DNA of 56,285 bases from Alloalcanivorax balearicus MACL04 (GTDB taxonomy: Bacteria > Pseudomonadota > Gammaproteobacteria > Pseudomonadales > Alcanivoracaceae), in NCBI RefSeq assembly GCF_025532145.1, contig NZ_ARXS01000030.1, positions 1 through 56,285 on the forward strand, written 5' to 3'. This document shows, one piece after another, positions 27,154-36,541 of the stretch. The position numbers and the translations under genes are program-made. Numbering within the stretch: the first letter of the stretch is position 1; each line of letters starts with the position of its first letter. The notes under the pieces are model-generated. The model was not told the DNA's origin and did not search any database. It was given only the letters and a program-made list of their open reading frames with translations.

Positions 27154-27483
27154 ATGTCGGATATTCTTAACCAATTGCACCAAGTCCTGGAGGCCCGCAA
27201 AGGCGCGGACCCTGACAGCTCCTATGTGGCGAGTCTGTACCATAAGGGCCTGAACAAGATCCTGGAGAAAGTCGGCGAGGAAGCCGTGGAAACCCTGCTC
27301 GCGGCCCGGGACCTGGAAGCCGGCGGCGAGGCCCAGGCCTTGATCAGTGAAACCGCTGATCTGTGGTTTCATTCCATGGTCATGTTGGCCCACTTAGGAT
27401 TGCACCCCGACCAAGTGCTGGCGGAACTGGAGCGTCGCTTCGGCCTGTCCGGGCACGAAGAAAAAGCCTCTCGAGGAGATTAA
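27154..27483 (+). CDS. hisE: phosphoribosyl-ATP pyrophosphatase
   Basis: Second step of histidine synthesis: removes pyrophosphate from phosphoribosyl-ATP. It has 109 residues, a small all-alpha MazG-like fold with [29 protein letters not shown] and [15 protein letters not shown]. In Pseudomonas hisI precedes hisE; here only 50 bases separate ubiB from hisE and hisI is absent. hisE ends just two bases before tatA, so the histidine gene is transcribed with the Tat genes. Confidence 0.95.
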   Translation: MSDILNQLHQVLEARKGADPDSSYVASLYHKGLNKILEKVGEEAVETLLAARDLEAGGEAQALISETADLWFHSMVMLAHLGLHPDQVLAELERRFGLSGHEEKASRGD

Positions 27484-27485
27484 TC

Positions 27486-27713
27486 ATGTTTTCCGGTATC
27501 AGTATTTGGCAATTGCTCATCGTCCTGGCCATCGTGGTTCTGCTGTTCGGAACCAAAAAGCTGCGCAACATCGGCAACGATCTCGGCGGCGCGGTCAAGG
27601 GCTTCAAGGACTCCATGCGTGACGGAGAAAATGAGCAGGACCAGCAACGTCTGGCTGACGAGCAAAGCGAGACCACCCAGGAACAGAAAGAAAAGGACAA
27701 GGATCAGGTCTGA
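27486..27713 (+). CDS. tatA: twin-arginine translocase subunit TatA
   Basis: Pore-forming subunit of the Tat exporter, which moves folded proteins across the inner membrane. It has 75 residues: one N-terminal helix ([17 protein letters not shown]), the hinge [20 protein letters not shown], then an acidic, Gln-rich tail. The correct ATG is at 27486 with GGAG upstream; a much longer frame beginning inside hisE is spurious. Confidence 0.96.
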   Translation: MFSGISIWQLLIVLAIVVLLFGTKKLRNIGNDLGGAVKGFKDSMRDGENEQDQQRLADEQSETTQEQKEKDKDQV

Positions 27714-27734
27714 CCTGAGCGGAGCCGCTAACCC

Positions 27735-28130
27735 ATGTTCGATGTCGGCTTTTCCGAGCTGCTGCTGATTTTTGTCATCGCCCTGGTGGTGCTGGGCCCC
27801 GAGCGCCTGCCGAAAGCGGCCCGCACTCTGGGCTACTGGGTCGGCCGTGCCCGTTCCACCTTCAATAACCTGCGCAACGAGCTGGAACGTGAAGCGTTGA
27901 ACATGGACATGCGTGAGCGCATGGAAAAACAGATGCGGGAAATGGGGCTGGACGAAGACAGCATCCGCAAGGCCAAGGACAGCCTGCTGTCCCCGCACGA
28001 AGTGGCCGAAGCCCGGCGCAAGCCGGAACCGGCAGCCCAGAGCGAGACCGATCTGAACGCCACGGAGGACACTCCCGCGCCTTCCGAGCCATCCTCTTCC
28101 CGCCCGGCGGAGAACAAGCCCGATGAATGA
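27735..28130 (+). CDS. tatB: twin-arginine translocase subunit TatB
   Basis: Forms the substrate receptor with TatC. It has 131 residues: the N-terminal membrane helix and hinge read [20 protein letters not shown] then [13 protein letters not shown], followed by an amphipathic helix and a charged Pro/Ser-rich tail. Its last eight bases overlap the start of tatC. Confidence 0.96.
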   Translation: MFDVGFSELLLIFVIALVVLGPERLPKAARTLGYWVGRARSTFNNLRNELEREALNMDMRERMEKQMREMGLDEDSIRKAKDSLLSPHEVAEARRKPEPAAQSETDLNATEDTPAPSEPSSSRPAENKPDE

Positions 28131-28902
28131 CGAGCACCACGGCGATACCGCGCAACCGCTGGTAGCTCACCTTCTGGAACTGCGTAACCGTCTGCTACGG
28201 GCAGTGGTGGCGGTTCTGGTGGTGTTCCTGTGCCTGTTTTACTTTTCCCGGGAACTGTACACGCTGGTCGCCGCCCCCCTCATGCAGGCGATGCCCGAGG
28301 GCACCCACATGATCGCCACCGGTGTGGCCGCGCCCTTCCTGGCACCGTTCAAGCTGACGCTGTATCTGAGCATCTTCGTGGCGGTCCCGGTCATCCTGCA
28401 CCAGGCCTGGGCCTTCGTGGCCCCGGGGCTCTACCGTCACGAAAAACGGCTGGCGATCCCATTGCTGATGAGCAGCGTTCTGCTGTTCTACGCCGGCGCC
28501 GCCTTCGCCTACTTCGTGGTCTTCCCGCTGATGTTCCAGTTCTTCACCTCGGTGGCCCCGGAAGGCGTGTCCGTATCCACCGACATCAGCAGTTATCTGG
28601 ACTTCGTGCTGGCGCTGTTTCTGGCTTTCGGTGTCGCCTTCGAGTTGCCCATCGCCATCGTCCTGCTGATCGCCTCCGGCGCCACCACCGCCGCCAAGCT
28701 GTCCTCCTCACGAGCTTATGTGGTGGTGGCTTGTTTTGTGCTTGGCATGCTGCTGACACCACCGGACATTATCAGTCAGACCTTGCTCGCCCTGCCCATG
28801 TGGCTGCTGTTTGAAGTGGGGCTGATCTTCGGCCGGTTCGTCGAGAAGGAAAAAGTGCAACGGGAAGAGGAAGACGAGAGCGTTTCCGCCAAGGACGAGT
28901 GA
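28123..28902 (+). CDS. tatC: twin-arginine translocase subunit TatC
   Basis: The six-helix receptor that recognises the RR signal peptide. It has 259 residues. The N-terminus [16 protein letters not shown] and the first-loop and helix patterns (PAL-type [12 protein letters not shown]) are diagnostic, as is the late [21 protein letters not shown]. The C-terminal tail is acidic and Glu-rich. Its stop codon directly abuts the stop of the convergent hydrolase gene (no spacer), and no terminator is seen between them. Confidence 0.96.
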   Translation: MNDEHHGDTAQPLVAHLLELRNRLLRAVVAVLVVFLCLFYFSRELYTLVAAPLMQAMPEGTHMIATGVAAPFLAPFKLTLYLSIFVAVPVILHQAWAFVAPGLYRHEKRLAIPLLMSSVLLFYAGAAFAYFVVFPLMFQFFTSVAPEGVSVSTDISSYLDFVLALFLAFGVAFELPIAIVLLIASGATTAAKLSSSRAYVVVACFVLGMLLTPPDIISQTLLALPMWLLFEVGLIFGRFVEKEKVQREEEDESVSAKDE

Positions 28903-29739
28903 TCAGCGCCCCAGGCACGCCTTGTCGCGCAGGAAATCGACGATCCGGGCGCGAACCGCCGGATCCCTCGTTCCCTGCCCATGACCGCCACGCAGCGGCT
29001 GAAACAGCTTCGGCGCCTCGGCGGCATGGTACAGGCGCTCGCCCTGTGCATAGGGAATCACCGGATCTTCCCGGCTATGCAGAATCAGTAACGGGCGCGG
29101 TGCCAAAGCGGCAATGTTGTTTTCCGGATCCCAGTCGCGCGGTGGCAACGTCGGCACCACCAACCATTGCAACGGCCACAGCAACCAGCTGCGCCCCATT
29201 ACATCCTTGGCAATGTCCCGATAGCTGGCGAAGGTGCCCTCGAACACCACGCACTGGACCTTGTCCTCATTGGCCGGCTGCGCCAGCACCCGGGTTCCCA
29301 TGGCCGCCCCAAGACTCTGACCAAACAAAATAATCGGCTGGCCCTCGGCACGCCCGGAAGCCACCAACCAGTCAAGTCCCAGCTGGATGTCATCGAACAC
29401 CTCCGGCAGCTCGGCGGAACCTTCCGACAAACCGTAGCCCCGGTAGTCCAGTAGCAGCACATTGAAACCCTGCTCCGGCATCCATTGCACGTTGGCCAGA
29501 TGAGTGCTGATGTTCTCGCCATTACCGTGCAGGTAATAGACGGTGGCGATGCTGTCTCCACGGGCCGGCAGCCACCAGGCGTGCAGACGCAACCCGTCCG
29601 GCTGGATCAGAATCACGTCCTCATAATCCAGTCCCTGACGGGCCGGATTCTGCGCCCAGGGTTTCATCGGATAGAAAAATACGCCACTGCATCCGCTTAC
29701 CAGCAACGGCACCAACAGCAGCATCAGTCGTAATACCAT
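28903..29739 (-). CDS. alpha/beta-hydrolase lipoprotein (Bem46-like)
   Basis: A 278-residue predicted lipoprotein. A hydrophobic N-terminus ends in the lipobox LVSGC, so it should be exported and lipid-anchored. The hydrolase fold shows YLHGNGENIS (oxyanion region), the nucleophile elbow GQSLG, ILHSREDPVIPY (acid Asp) and GGHGQG (His), so the triad is complete. The substrate is unknown. The ATG at 29739 has GGAG five bases upstream; an in-frame GTG two codons earlier is less likely. It overlaps the end of the DUF4105 gene, implying co-transcription. Confidence 0.85.
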   Translation of the reverse strand: MVLRLMLLLVPLLVSGCSGVFFYPMKPWAQNPARQGLDYEDVILIQPDGLRLHAWWLPARGDSIATVYYLHGNGENISTHLANVQWMPEQGFNVLLLDYRGYGLSEGSAELPEVFDDIQLGLDWLVASGRAEGQPIILFGQSLGAAMGTRVLAQPANEDKVQCVVFEGTFASYRDIAKDVMGRSWLLWPLQWLVVPTLPPRDWDPENNIAALAPRPLLILHSREDPVIPYAQGERLYHAAEAPKLFQPLRGGHGQGTRDPAVRARIVDFLRDKACLGR

Positions 29740-31568
29740 CGCCACTCCAGATTGAAACCGGTGTCGCTGTCACCACGCCAGCCTTCGCGTTCCAGGGAGG
29801 CGCGCAGACCATGCTGACGCCCCAGCGCGTAGTGAGCGCTGAGCCGGGAACGATGCCGGTATTCGTCGTTGGTAAAGTAATGCCCGGCACTGCTGAGTTG
29901 CCACTGCCAAGCGCCGGTGTTGTAAAGCAACCCGGCCTCGGCGCCCCCGCCCGGAGTAATCCAGGTGCTGAAAGCGCTGTTGTTTTCCGCCCGGGCGCTG
30001 AGCAGCATATAGGGTTGCCAGCCCTGCCAGCGCCAGCTGAGGCCGGCACCGCCCTGAACATACCGGGTCAGCCTGCGCCCTTGCGCCCAGGCCCGTTCCA
30101 GCCCGCCTTCCACATACCAGCTCAACGGCTTGGAGAAAGTGTCGCGGGGGCTCAGCGAGCGAATACTGACCAGGTCCAGACGTTCCAGTTTCACCGCCTG
30201 ACTTTCAGTACTGCGCAAGGTAACACCCAGCCCCTCGATCTGCGCGCCGTCAAGAAAGCCTCGGCGGTTATCCAGCAGGTCATGGTAGGTCATCCGCCAG
30301 GTGAGCTGACCGTAATCGTCCGCGCCCCATTGGCCGCCGGAGACGCCCAGCATTTTGGTGCCATGCCCCTCTTCCGGGGGTCGCTGCGGCTGCACCCGAG
30401 GCGGTGTCGCCGTCGGCAGGCGGCTCATCAGGCCCAGCAAGGCGAAGGAGCGCTTGGCCACGTCCTCGGTACGTTCCTCCTTGCGATGGATAAACCGTAC
30501 ATGGCGGTAAGCGGTTTGCGCCATCAGCGCCTGCCGCGGCGGCGGGTAGGCCTGAAATTCCGCGCTTTGCGCCAAATCCGGATCATCGGCGAGACGGCGG
30601 GAGAGGCGCCGTTCCGCCACCGTCATCTCCGCCACCAGGGCTTCCAGCTCCTGCGCCTTGGACGGTCGATAATGGCGCTGTTCGATCAGGTCCTTATCGT
30701 CCAGAGCCCGCACCGTATTGACCGGCAGTTCGGCGAACCGCCATTTGTCCAGCAAGCCAGTGCCGGGCCGGGCCACTTCCACCAGTTCCAGCAGCCGGAA
30801 CGAGCAATTCTCGTCGAAAAAGTAATAGTCGAAATTGATGTCCTTGAGTTCCCACAAATGCTCAATGACCCAATCAATCTCTTCCTGATTCAGGGTCAGG
30901 TCGTACTCCCAGATGTCCCGGTTTTCCATGTGGGAGTATTCCTGGATTTTCTGCACATAGGGCACCAGGGTGAAGCGCCCCGGATAGCCACCGGCCAGGC
31001 CACGGTATATGTAGAACAGGGAGTTGTCCTGCTCCGAGGTCATGGCGCCGAAATTGACCGCCCAGGACAGCCAGACCGTCCCGTCGCCGGTCTGATCCAG
31101 CCGTAACAAGGTGTGGCCGAACATGGAAGAAGGGCTGTTCAGATAGGCGGCGGGAAAGACCAGCACGGCCCGGTTCGCCTGAACCGATTGTCGCCATTCC
31201 ATATACTCGTCGCAATGAGCGAAAGGCGCGCTCTCCTGCCCCCCACTCTCTTCCCAACCCAAGTGCTCGGCAAAAAAGCGATAGCGGGCCGGGAAACGGC
31301 AACGCTCCGGCGCCTGTGCCGGCCGCAACGCCTCAATGGAGGCATTCAGTTCCGCCAGCGGATCATCCTTGCCAGTGTCGGAGAGGAAAAAATTATCGTC
31401 GTCCACATAGCTGCGGTGGCGATCACGAAGGGTGGCGCCCGGATTAATATGCAGCAAGGCCTGCCAGCGTGGCTCCCGGGCAAGGTGCTCCCGGCTTTGC
31501 GCGGCGGCAACGGTATCGGACAGGATCAGGAACAGGCCCGCGAGGGCGCACAGAACTCCGGTGCGCAT
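29724..31568 (-). CDS. DUF4105 periplasmic/outer-membrane protein
   Basis: A 614-residue exported protein (signal peptide about residues 1-22, ending AAA). The central part (about 120-290) matches the DUF4105 pattern, with SPSSMFGHTLLRLD and FFDENCSFRLLELVE. The conserved His and Cys suggest an NlpC/P60-like peptidase ancestry, which is inference. The C-terminal ~220 residues are rich in alternating hydrophobic strands and end WRWYYD, suggesting an outer-membrane beta-barrel-like domain. Function is unknown; co-transcription with the hydrolase lipoprotein hints at envelope lipid or peptidoglycan work. Confidence 0.75.
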   Translation of the reverse strand: MRTGVLCALAGLFLILSDTVAAAQSREHLAREPRWQALLHINPGATLRDRHRSYVDDDNFFLSDTGKDDPLAELNASIEALRPAQAPERCRFPARYRFFAEHLGWEESGGQESAPFAHCDEYMEWRQSVQANRAVLVFPAAYLNSPSSMFGHTLLRLDQTGDGTVWLSWAVNFGAMTSEQDNSLFYIYRGLAGGYPGRFTLVPYVQKIQEYSHMENRDIWEYDLTLNQEEIDWVIEHLWELKDINFDYYFFDENCSFRLLELVEVARPGTGLLDKWRFAELPVNTVRALDDKDLIEQRHYRPSKAQELEALVAEMTVAERRLSRRLADDPDLAQSAEFQAYPPPRQALMAQTAYRHVRFIHRKEERTEDVAKRSFALLGLMSRLPTATPPRVQPQRPPEEGHGTKMLGVSGGQWGADDYGQLTWRMTYHDLLDNRRGFLDGAQIEGLGVTLRSTESQAVKLERLDLVSIRSLSPRDTFSKPLSWYVEGGLERAWAQGRRLTRYVQGGAGLSWRWQGWQPYMLLSARAENNSAFSTWITPGGGAEAGLLYNTGAWQWQLSSAGHYFTNDEYRHRSRLSAHYALGRQHGLRASLEREGWRGDSDTGFNLEWRWYYD

Positions 31569-31607
31569 GGCACATCCTGGCAGGGAAAAAGAAAAGCGTG
31601 AAACGAG

Positions 31608-31630
31608 GGCCCCGCCGAAGCAGCGGGGCC
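31608..31630 (-). terminator. intrinsic terminator after DUF3015 gene
   Basis: A perfect 8-bp GC stem (GGCCCCGC / GCGGGGCC) with a seven-base loop starts ten bases beyond the stop. On the minus strand it is followed by a T-rich stretch. It separates the DUF3015 gene from the DUF4105 gene. Confidence 0.8.
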
Positions 31631-31639
31631 GTCAAGCAC

Positions 31640-32119
31640 TTATACGTACTTGGCCAGTTGTTGGTCCTGGCTCATTACCATATTGATTTGCTGCATCACT
31701 TCCGCGGCAGTAACGTCCTGGCTCGGGAAGATGGAGGCAAAGTTCTGATGCATAATGCTGTTGAAGTGAGCGCGATCTGACGCGTCCACACCGATGGAAA
31801 CAGACAGCGCGGTCAGAGCTTCACCTTCACCCACCGCCATGTCCTGGGCCACTTCTTCCATCACGCCGTTCATACCCAGCAGACTTTCACCGCTGTAGGT
31901 CAGAGCGCCGTTGGTGTCACAACCGTTGGTGCCGGAAGTCATACCGAAAGTCGCGTTACCGGAGGTACCGTTGAAAGTGGTGGCCAGAATGTGCATCGGC
32001 AGGCCGGATTTGCCTTCGAACAACAGGTTACCCCAACCACAGCCCGGGCCACCCGGAGCCACGGCGTGAGCGGAGAAGGAAGCACCCATCAGTGCAGCAG
32101 CAAGAAGCGTTTTTTTCAT
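31640..32119 (-). CDS. DUF3015 family exported protein
   Basis: A 159-residue small protein with a clear signal peptide (KKTLLAAALMGASFSAHA). The mature part begins with GGPGCGWGNLLFEG and contains FGMTSGTNGC, matching the DUF3015 pattern with paired cysteines. Function is unknown. The ATG at 32119 was chosen for its AGGAG ribosome site and signal peptide. It is a single-gene unit, with its own promoter and terminator. Confidence 0.88.
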   Translation of the reverse strand: MKKTLLAAALMGASFSAHAVAPGGPGCGWGNLLFEGKSGLPMHILATTFNGTSGNATFGMTSGTNGCDTNGALTYSGESLLGMNGVMEEVAQDMAVGEGEALTALSVSIGVDASDRAHFNSIMHQNFASIFPSQDVTAAEVMQQINMVMSQDQQLAKYV

Positions 32120-32202
32120 CTTTGATCTCCTGATATTTTTTACCATCGTCCCTAAGGAACTTGCTTTGGCCCCCATCGACGATCCCCGGGAGCATGCAAA
32201 TC

Positions 32203-32230
32203 ATCATAAACCAGGGGTTTCCCATTGCAA
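32203..32230 (-). promoter_or_regulatory. sigma-70 promoter for the DUF3015 gene
   Basis: On the minus strand TTGCAA and TATGAT are separated by 16 bases, close to consensus. They lie about 85 bases ahead of the start codon. Confidence 0.6.
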
Positions 32231-32281
32231 TACGGGTGTCACGTAAAAAAGGTCCATTTACAAAACGCAACCTGACCGGGA

Positions 32282-32719
32282 TCACAGCTCCAGAAGAAAA
32301 GTCACCGGCCCATCGTTGACTAAATGCACCTGCATGTCGGCGCCGAAGCGGCCGGTGGCCACCGGTACCTGGTGAGCCCGCAAGGCTTCGACGAACGCCT
32401 GGTACAGGCGCAATCCCAGCTCCGGTTCCGCGGCACCGGAAAAGCCGGGCCGACGCCCTTTGCGGGTATCCGCCGCCAGGGTGAACTGGGAGACCGCCAG
32501 TACCTCTCCGGCCACATCGCGGACATCCCGATTCATCTTGCCCTCCGCATCGGCGAACACCCGGTAACCAACCAGCCGTTCCGCCAGCCGCCGGGCCGTG
32601 TCAGGCTCATCCCCCCGCTCCACACCGACGAACACCAGCAGACCCTGTCCAATACAGCCGATATTTTCCCCCGCCACTTCCACACGGGCTTCGCGCACTC
32701 GTTGCAACAACACTTTCAC
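32282..32719 (-). CDS. dtd: D-aminoacyl-tRNA deacylase
   Basis: Hydrolyses D-amino acids (and mischarged glycine) from tRNA. It has 145 residues, the normal length. Typical stretches are MKVLLQRVREARVEVAG, GLLVFVGVERGD, LAVSQFTLAADTRKGRRPGFSGAA (the SQFTL signature) and the closing VNDGPVTFLLE. The start overlaps the end of pip by four bases. Confidence 0.96.
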   Translation of the reverse strand: MKVLLQRVREARVEVAGENIGCIGQGLLVFVGVERGDEPDTARRLAERLVGYRVFADAEGKMNRDVRDVAGEVLAVSQFTLAADTRKGRRPGFSGAAEPELGLRLYQAFVEALRAHQVPVATGRFGADMQVHLVNDGPVTFLLEL

Positions 32720-33660
32720 GCCAGCCCCCCGTGCTGCTCCAGACGATGGACCGCGGCAATCAGCGCCTCCCCGATCCCCGCCTCACTGGTAGCATGGCCG
32801 GCACCGGGCACCCAGCGCAGGCGACTGTCCGGCAATGTCTGATGCAACAGCCACGCCTGCTCCGGCGGACACACCAGATCATAGCTGCCGTGCACGATTT
32901 CCACCGGGCAGCGTAATTGAGCGCAGCGTGGCAGCAACGGTTCCGGCAAGAAGCCATCGTGCATGAAGTAATGGGTTTCGAGTCTGGCCATGGGCCAGGC
33001 ATGATCGTCCACGTCCACACCGGTCAGCGGTATCAGGGCGGACAGATGGGTTTCCCAACGTGTCCACTCCCGGGCCAGCCGCATGCCCTCACCGTTCTGG
33101 TCTCCACAAGCCGCGAGCGCGGCATGATAACGGGCCAGCACCGTGCCTTCCCCGGCCGGCAAGGCCTCCACCAACCGCTGCCATTGCTCGGGACGATAGC
33201 GGGCGGCACCGTGCTCGGTATAAAGCCAGTCCATGTCCTGCCGCCGGCACAGGAAGACACCCCGCAACACCAGTGACGCCACCCGCCCACCATGTTCCAG
33301 AGCATAGCTGAGAGCCAGAGTGCTGCCCCAGGATCCCCCCATCACCACCTGCCAGCGGGACACGCCCAGATGCCGGCGAATGCGTTCGATGTCGTCGACC
33401 AGGTGTGCCAGGGTATTGTGGTCGGTGCCGGCGCGAGGGCGGCTCTTGCCGGCGCCGCGCTGGTCATGGATCACGATGCGGTAATGGCGCGGGTCAAACA
33501 ATCGGCGCAGCAACGGCGAACTGCCGCCACCGGGGCCACCGTGGAGCACCACCACCGGTGCGCCGTCCGGATTGCCACATTGTTCCAGATAGAGCTCATG
33601 GCCGTCGCCGACGGCCAGATATTCGTGATGAAAGGGTTCGAGGGGAGGATACAGCGCCAT
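32716..33660 (-). CDS. pip: prolyl aminopeptidase
   Basis: A cytosolic serine peptidase that removes N-terminal proline. It has 314 residues with the S33 alpha/beta-hydrolase fold: VVLHGGPGGGSSPLLRRLFD (oxyanion), DQRGAGKSRP, nucleophile GGSWGSTLAL, acid in GSYDLVCPPEQAW and His in PGAGHATSE. The ATG at 33660 was used instead of a longer frame that adds 25 non-family residues. It is co-transcribed with dtd, which fits a role in protein and peptide quality control. Confidence 0.95.
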   Translation of the reverse strand: MALYPPLEPFHHEYLAVGDGHELYLEQCGNPDGAPVVVLHGGPGGGSSPLLRRLFDPRHYRIVIHDQRGAGKSRPRAGTDHNTLAHLVDDIERIRRHLGVSRWQVVMGGSWGSTLALSYALEHGGRVASLVLRGVFLCRRQDMDWLYTEHGAARYRPEQWQRLVEALPAGEGTVLARYHAALAACGDQNGEGMRLAREWTRWETHLSALIPLTGVDVDDHAWPMARLETHYFMHDGFLPEPLLPRCAQLRCPVEIVHGSYDLVCPPEQAWLLHQTLPDSRLRWVPGAGHATSEAGIGEALIAAVHRLEQHGGLA

Positions 33661-33764
33661 GGTGATCTTCTTGCCGAGGTGCGCTCCAGCATAAGGGTTG
33701 CGGAAACGAGCGCAAGACGCAGGAGAAAGCTTCACCGCCCAGGCCGCTTCCCACCGAAGGTTTT

Positions 33765-33780
33765 ACGAAGCCGCTGTGGG
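33765..33780 (+). repeat. half copy of the REP-like palindrome
   Basis: Sixteen bases (ACGAAGCCGCTGTGGG) equal the outer arm of the palindromes at 37533-37611 and 55132-55191. The second arm is missing. It lies in the 144-base gap between pip and glnG. Confidence 0.6.
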
Positions 33781-33804
33781 CTTAGAGTGTGCAGCCCCTC
33801 CTGA

Positions 33805-35229
33805 TCAATCCTCGCCGCTGAACTCCGCTTCCATGTCCAGCTCCTTGATCTTGCGGGTCAGGGTATTGCGGCCCCATCCCAACAACGCCGCCGCGTCACG
33901 TTTACGGCCGCCGGTATGCTGCAGCGCCACTTCGATCATGGTGCGTTCGAACACCGGCACTGCCTGATCGAGAATCGCCCGATCGCCCTGGGCAAGCGCC
34001 CGGTCCGCCCACTGACGCAGGGATTTCTGCCAGTCGCCGCCGCCTTCGGCGGGCCGGCCCACGGACTGACGCAGCTCTGGCGGCAGATCGTCCACCAGCA
34101 CTTCCCGGCCGGACGCCATCACCGTCAGCCACCGGCAAGTGTTTTCCAACTGCCGCACGTTGCCCTGCCAGGGCAGCGCCGCCAGATACTTCTCGGTGTC
34201 CTTGTGCAGCACCTTGGGTTCCACGCCCAGCTCGCTGGCGGCCCGTTGCAGGAAGTACCCGGCCAGTTGCGGGATGTCTTCCCGGCGCTCAGCCAGCTTC
34301 GGAATATGGATGCGAATGACATTGAGACGATGGAACAGATCCTCGCGGAAATCGCCTTCGCGTACCAATCGTTCCAGATCCTGGTGGGTGGCGGCGATGA
34401 TACGCACATCCACATGAATCGGCGTGGTACCACCGACCCGGTAAAATTCGTTCTCCTGCAGCACCCGCAACAGCCGCGTCTGGGCCTCCAGCGGCATGTC
34501 ACCGATCTCATCCAGAAACAGAGTGCCGCCGTTGGACTGCTCGAAGCGCCCCACCCGCTGGGCATTGGCGCCGGTGAACGCGCCCTTTTCATGGCCGAAC
34601 AATTCGGATTCGATCAAATCCTTGGGAATCGCCGCCATGTTCAACGCCACGAACGGCTTTTCCCGGCGCATGGAATGACGGTGCAGCGCCCGTGCCACCA
34701 GTTCCTTACCGGTACCCGACTGGCCGTTGATCAACACGGTGACATTGGAGTGGCTGAGCCGGCCGATGGCGCGAAACACTTCCTGCATGGCCGGCGCTTC
34801 ACCGATGATCTCGGTGGGGGTTTCCTCGTTGGCCACCACCGCTTCACCCCGGGCCTCCTGGCGGTGTTTGATGGCCCGCTTCACCAACGCCACCGCCTCG
34901 TCCACGTCGAACGGCTTGGGCAAATACTCAAACGCACCGCCCTGATAAGACGCCACCGCCGAGTCCAGATCCGAGTGCGCGGTCATGATGATGACCGGCA
35001 GATCCGGGTGCTTGCGCTGCAGGATCTTGAGCATGCGCAACCCGTCGGTACCGGGCATGCGCACGTCGGAAATCAGCACATCCGGTTCCTGGGTGCCTTC
35101 TTCCAGGGTATTGAGGGCCTCATCCGCATCCTCGAAACAGGCCAGTTGAAACCCCTCCTGGCTGAGCGCCTTCTCCAGCACCCAGCGGATGGAACGGTCA
35201 TCGTCGATCACCCATATGGTCGAGGTCAT
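33805..35229 (-). CDS. glnG: nitrogen regulation response regulator NtrC
   Basis: A sigma-54-dependent activator of nitrogen genes. It has 474 residues. The receiver domain has the phospho-Asp in DVLISDVRMPGTDGL. The AAA+ domain has Walker A GQSGTGKE, the sigma-54-contacting GAFTGA loop and Walker B LFLDEIGD. The Fis-type helix-turn-helix at the C-terminus reads RDAAALLGWGRNTLTRKIKE. It is encoded just after its kinase (41-base gap). Two binding sites for it are visible ahead of glnA. Confidence 0.97.
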   Translation of the reverse strand: MTSTIWVIDDDRSIRWVLEKALSQEGFQLACFEDADEALNTLEEGTQEPDVLISDVRMPGTDGLRMLKILQRKHPDLPVIIMTAHSDLDSAVASYQGGAFEYLPKPFDVDEAVALVKRAIKHRQEARGEAVVANEETPTEIIGEAPAMQEVFRAIGRLSHSNVTVLINGQSGTGKELVARALHRHSMRREKPFVALNMAAIPKDLIESELFGHEKGAFTGANAQRVGRFEQSNGGTLFLDEIGDMPLEAQTRLLRVLQENEFYRVGGTTPIHVDVRIIAATHQDLERLVREGDFREDLFHRLNVIRIHIPKLAERREDIPQLAGYFLQRAASELGVEPKVLHKDTEKYLAALPWQGNVRQLENTCRWLTVMASGREVLVDDLPPELRQSVGRPAEGGGDWQKSLRQWADRALAQGDRAILDQAVPVFERTMIEVALQHTGGRKRDAAALLGWGRNTLTRKIKELDMEAEFSGED

Positions 35230-35270
35230 GCCTGTGCTCTCCCTACATCATCGGGCCACCGGCCGGCCTG

Positions 35271-36374
35271 TCAGGCCGAATCCGAGGTGGCGCTGTTCGC
35301 TTCCGGTAATTCCATGGGCAGCAGCAAACTGAACAGGGTCCGGCCCGGTTCGCTGTCGCATTCAATCAGCCCCTGGTGCTGGCTGATAATGGACTGGGCG
35401 ATGGACAACCCCAGGCCGGAGCCATTGGCTCGGCCACTGACCATGGGATAAAAGAGGGTTTCCCGTAACTCTTCGGGGATCCCCGGGCCGTTATCTTCAA
35501 TATCCACCCGCAGTACCAGACGGTGGCGGATGGAGCCGATGGTGAATTGCCGCAATACCCGGGTGCGCAGGAGAACCTGCGCGTCCTCGGTGCCGGATTC
35601 CAGCAACGCCTGGATGGCGTTGCGCATCAGATTCAGCAGCACCTGGATCAGTTGATCGCGATCGGCGGGAATGTCCGGCAGACTGACATCGTAGTCGCGC
35701 AGGATTCGCACCCCCTGGGGGTACTCCGCCAGCAACAGCTGCCGCACATGCTCCAGGCATTCGTGCACGTTCACGTCGGCGAACGCCGGCGGTTTACGCG
35801 GTCCGAGCATGCGGTCGGCCACCGAGCGCAGGCGATCCGCCTCGTCGATGATCACCCGCGTGTACTCGGCCAGATCCGCACTGGGCAAAGCACGCTCCAG
35901 CAGTTGCGCGGCGCCGCGGATCCCACCCAGCGGATTCTTGATTTCGTGTGCCACGCCCCGCACCAGCGCGCGAGTGGCCTGATGCGCGTGCACCAGAGCT
36001 TCCTCGCGACTGATTTTGAGCATACGGTCGAGCCCCTGCATTTCCACCAGCAACGCCATCGGATAGCCGGGCTCCTGCAGCGGCGTAATGCTGTAATCCA
36101 CCGTCACCTGCACCCCGGGGGCCACATCCAGCTTCGCCTCCCGGCGGGTAAAGGGGTTACCGTCCTCGATGCACTGCTTTAGTGCATCATGGGCATTGCC
36201 GTCATCACGGAAATAGTCCGGCAGCACCTGTCCGATGATCCGGCTGGCGCTGATGGACAACAGAATCTCCGCCGCCGGGTTGAGATAGCAAACCCGCAAC
36301 TCATCATCCAGCAGCATCACCGCGGTGCGCAGGTGATCCAGCAAGCGTTTGTGCATTACCTTCTCGGTCTTCAT
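35271..36374 (-). CDS. glnL: nitrogen regulation sensor kinase NtrB
   Basis: A cytosolic histidine kinase/phosphatase controlled by PII that phosphorylates NtrC. It has 367 residues: an N-terminal PAS domain (LLDHLRTAVMLLDDELRVCYLNPAA), the phospho-acceptor GVAHEIKNPLGGIRGAAQLL, N-box LLNLMRNAIQALL and G-boxes DNGPGIPEE and GSGLGLSIAQSI. The start is uncertain between ATG 36374 and ATG 36356; the latter has GAGAAGG close by. The upstream gene is DUF4124, as in several Pseudomonas genomes. Confidence 0.95.
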   Translation of the reverse strand: MKTEKVMHKRLLDHLRTAVMLLDDELRVCYLNPAAEILLSISASRIIGQVLPDYFRDDGNAHDALKQCIEDGNPFTRREAKLDVAPGVQVTVDYSITPLQEPGYPMALLVEMQGLDRMLKISREEALVHAHQATRALVRGVAHEIKNPLGGIRGAAQLLERALPSADLAEYTRVIIDEADRLRSVADRMLGPRKPPAFADVNVHECLEHVRQLLLAEYPQGVRILRDYDVSLPDIPADRDQLIQVLLNLMRNAIQALLESGTEDAQVLLRTRVLRQFTIGSIRHRLVLRVDIEDNGPGIPEELRETLFYPMVSGRANGSGLGLSIAQSIISQHQGLIECDSEPGRTLFSLLLPMELPEANSATSDSA

Positions 36375-36541
36375 GATTCGGCCCATAACGGGGCATAAGC
36401 AATTATCAGGCCACCCAGCAGAACCATCGGAATGAAGCAAAAGGGCACTGCTGGAGGGCGTCGAACGGCCAGGCGGCCAGAATCAGTGTAGCCAGTACAC
36501 AGGAAGGGAGCACCACTTTGGTGCAAATAGAAAAAAAGGGG

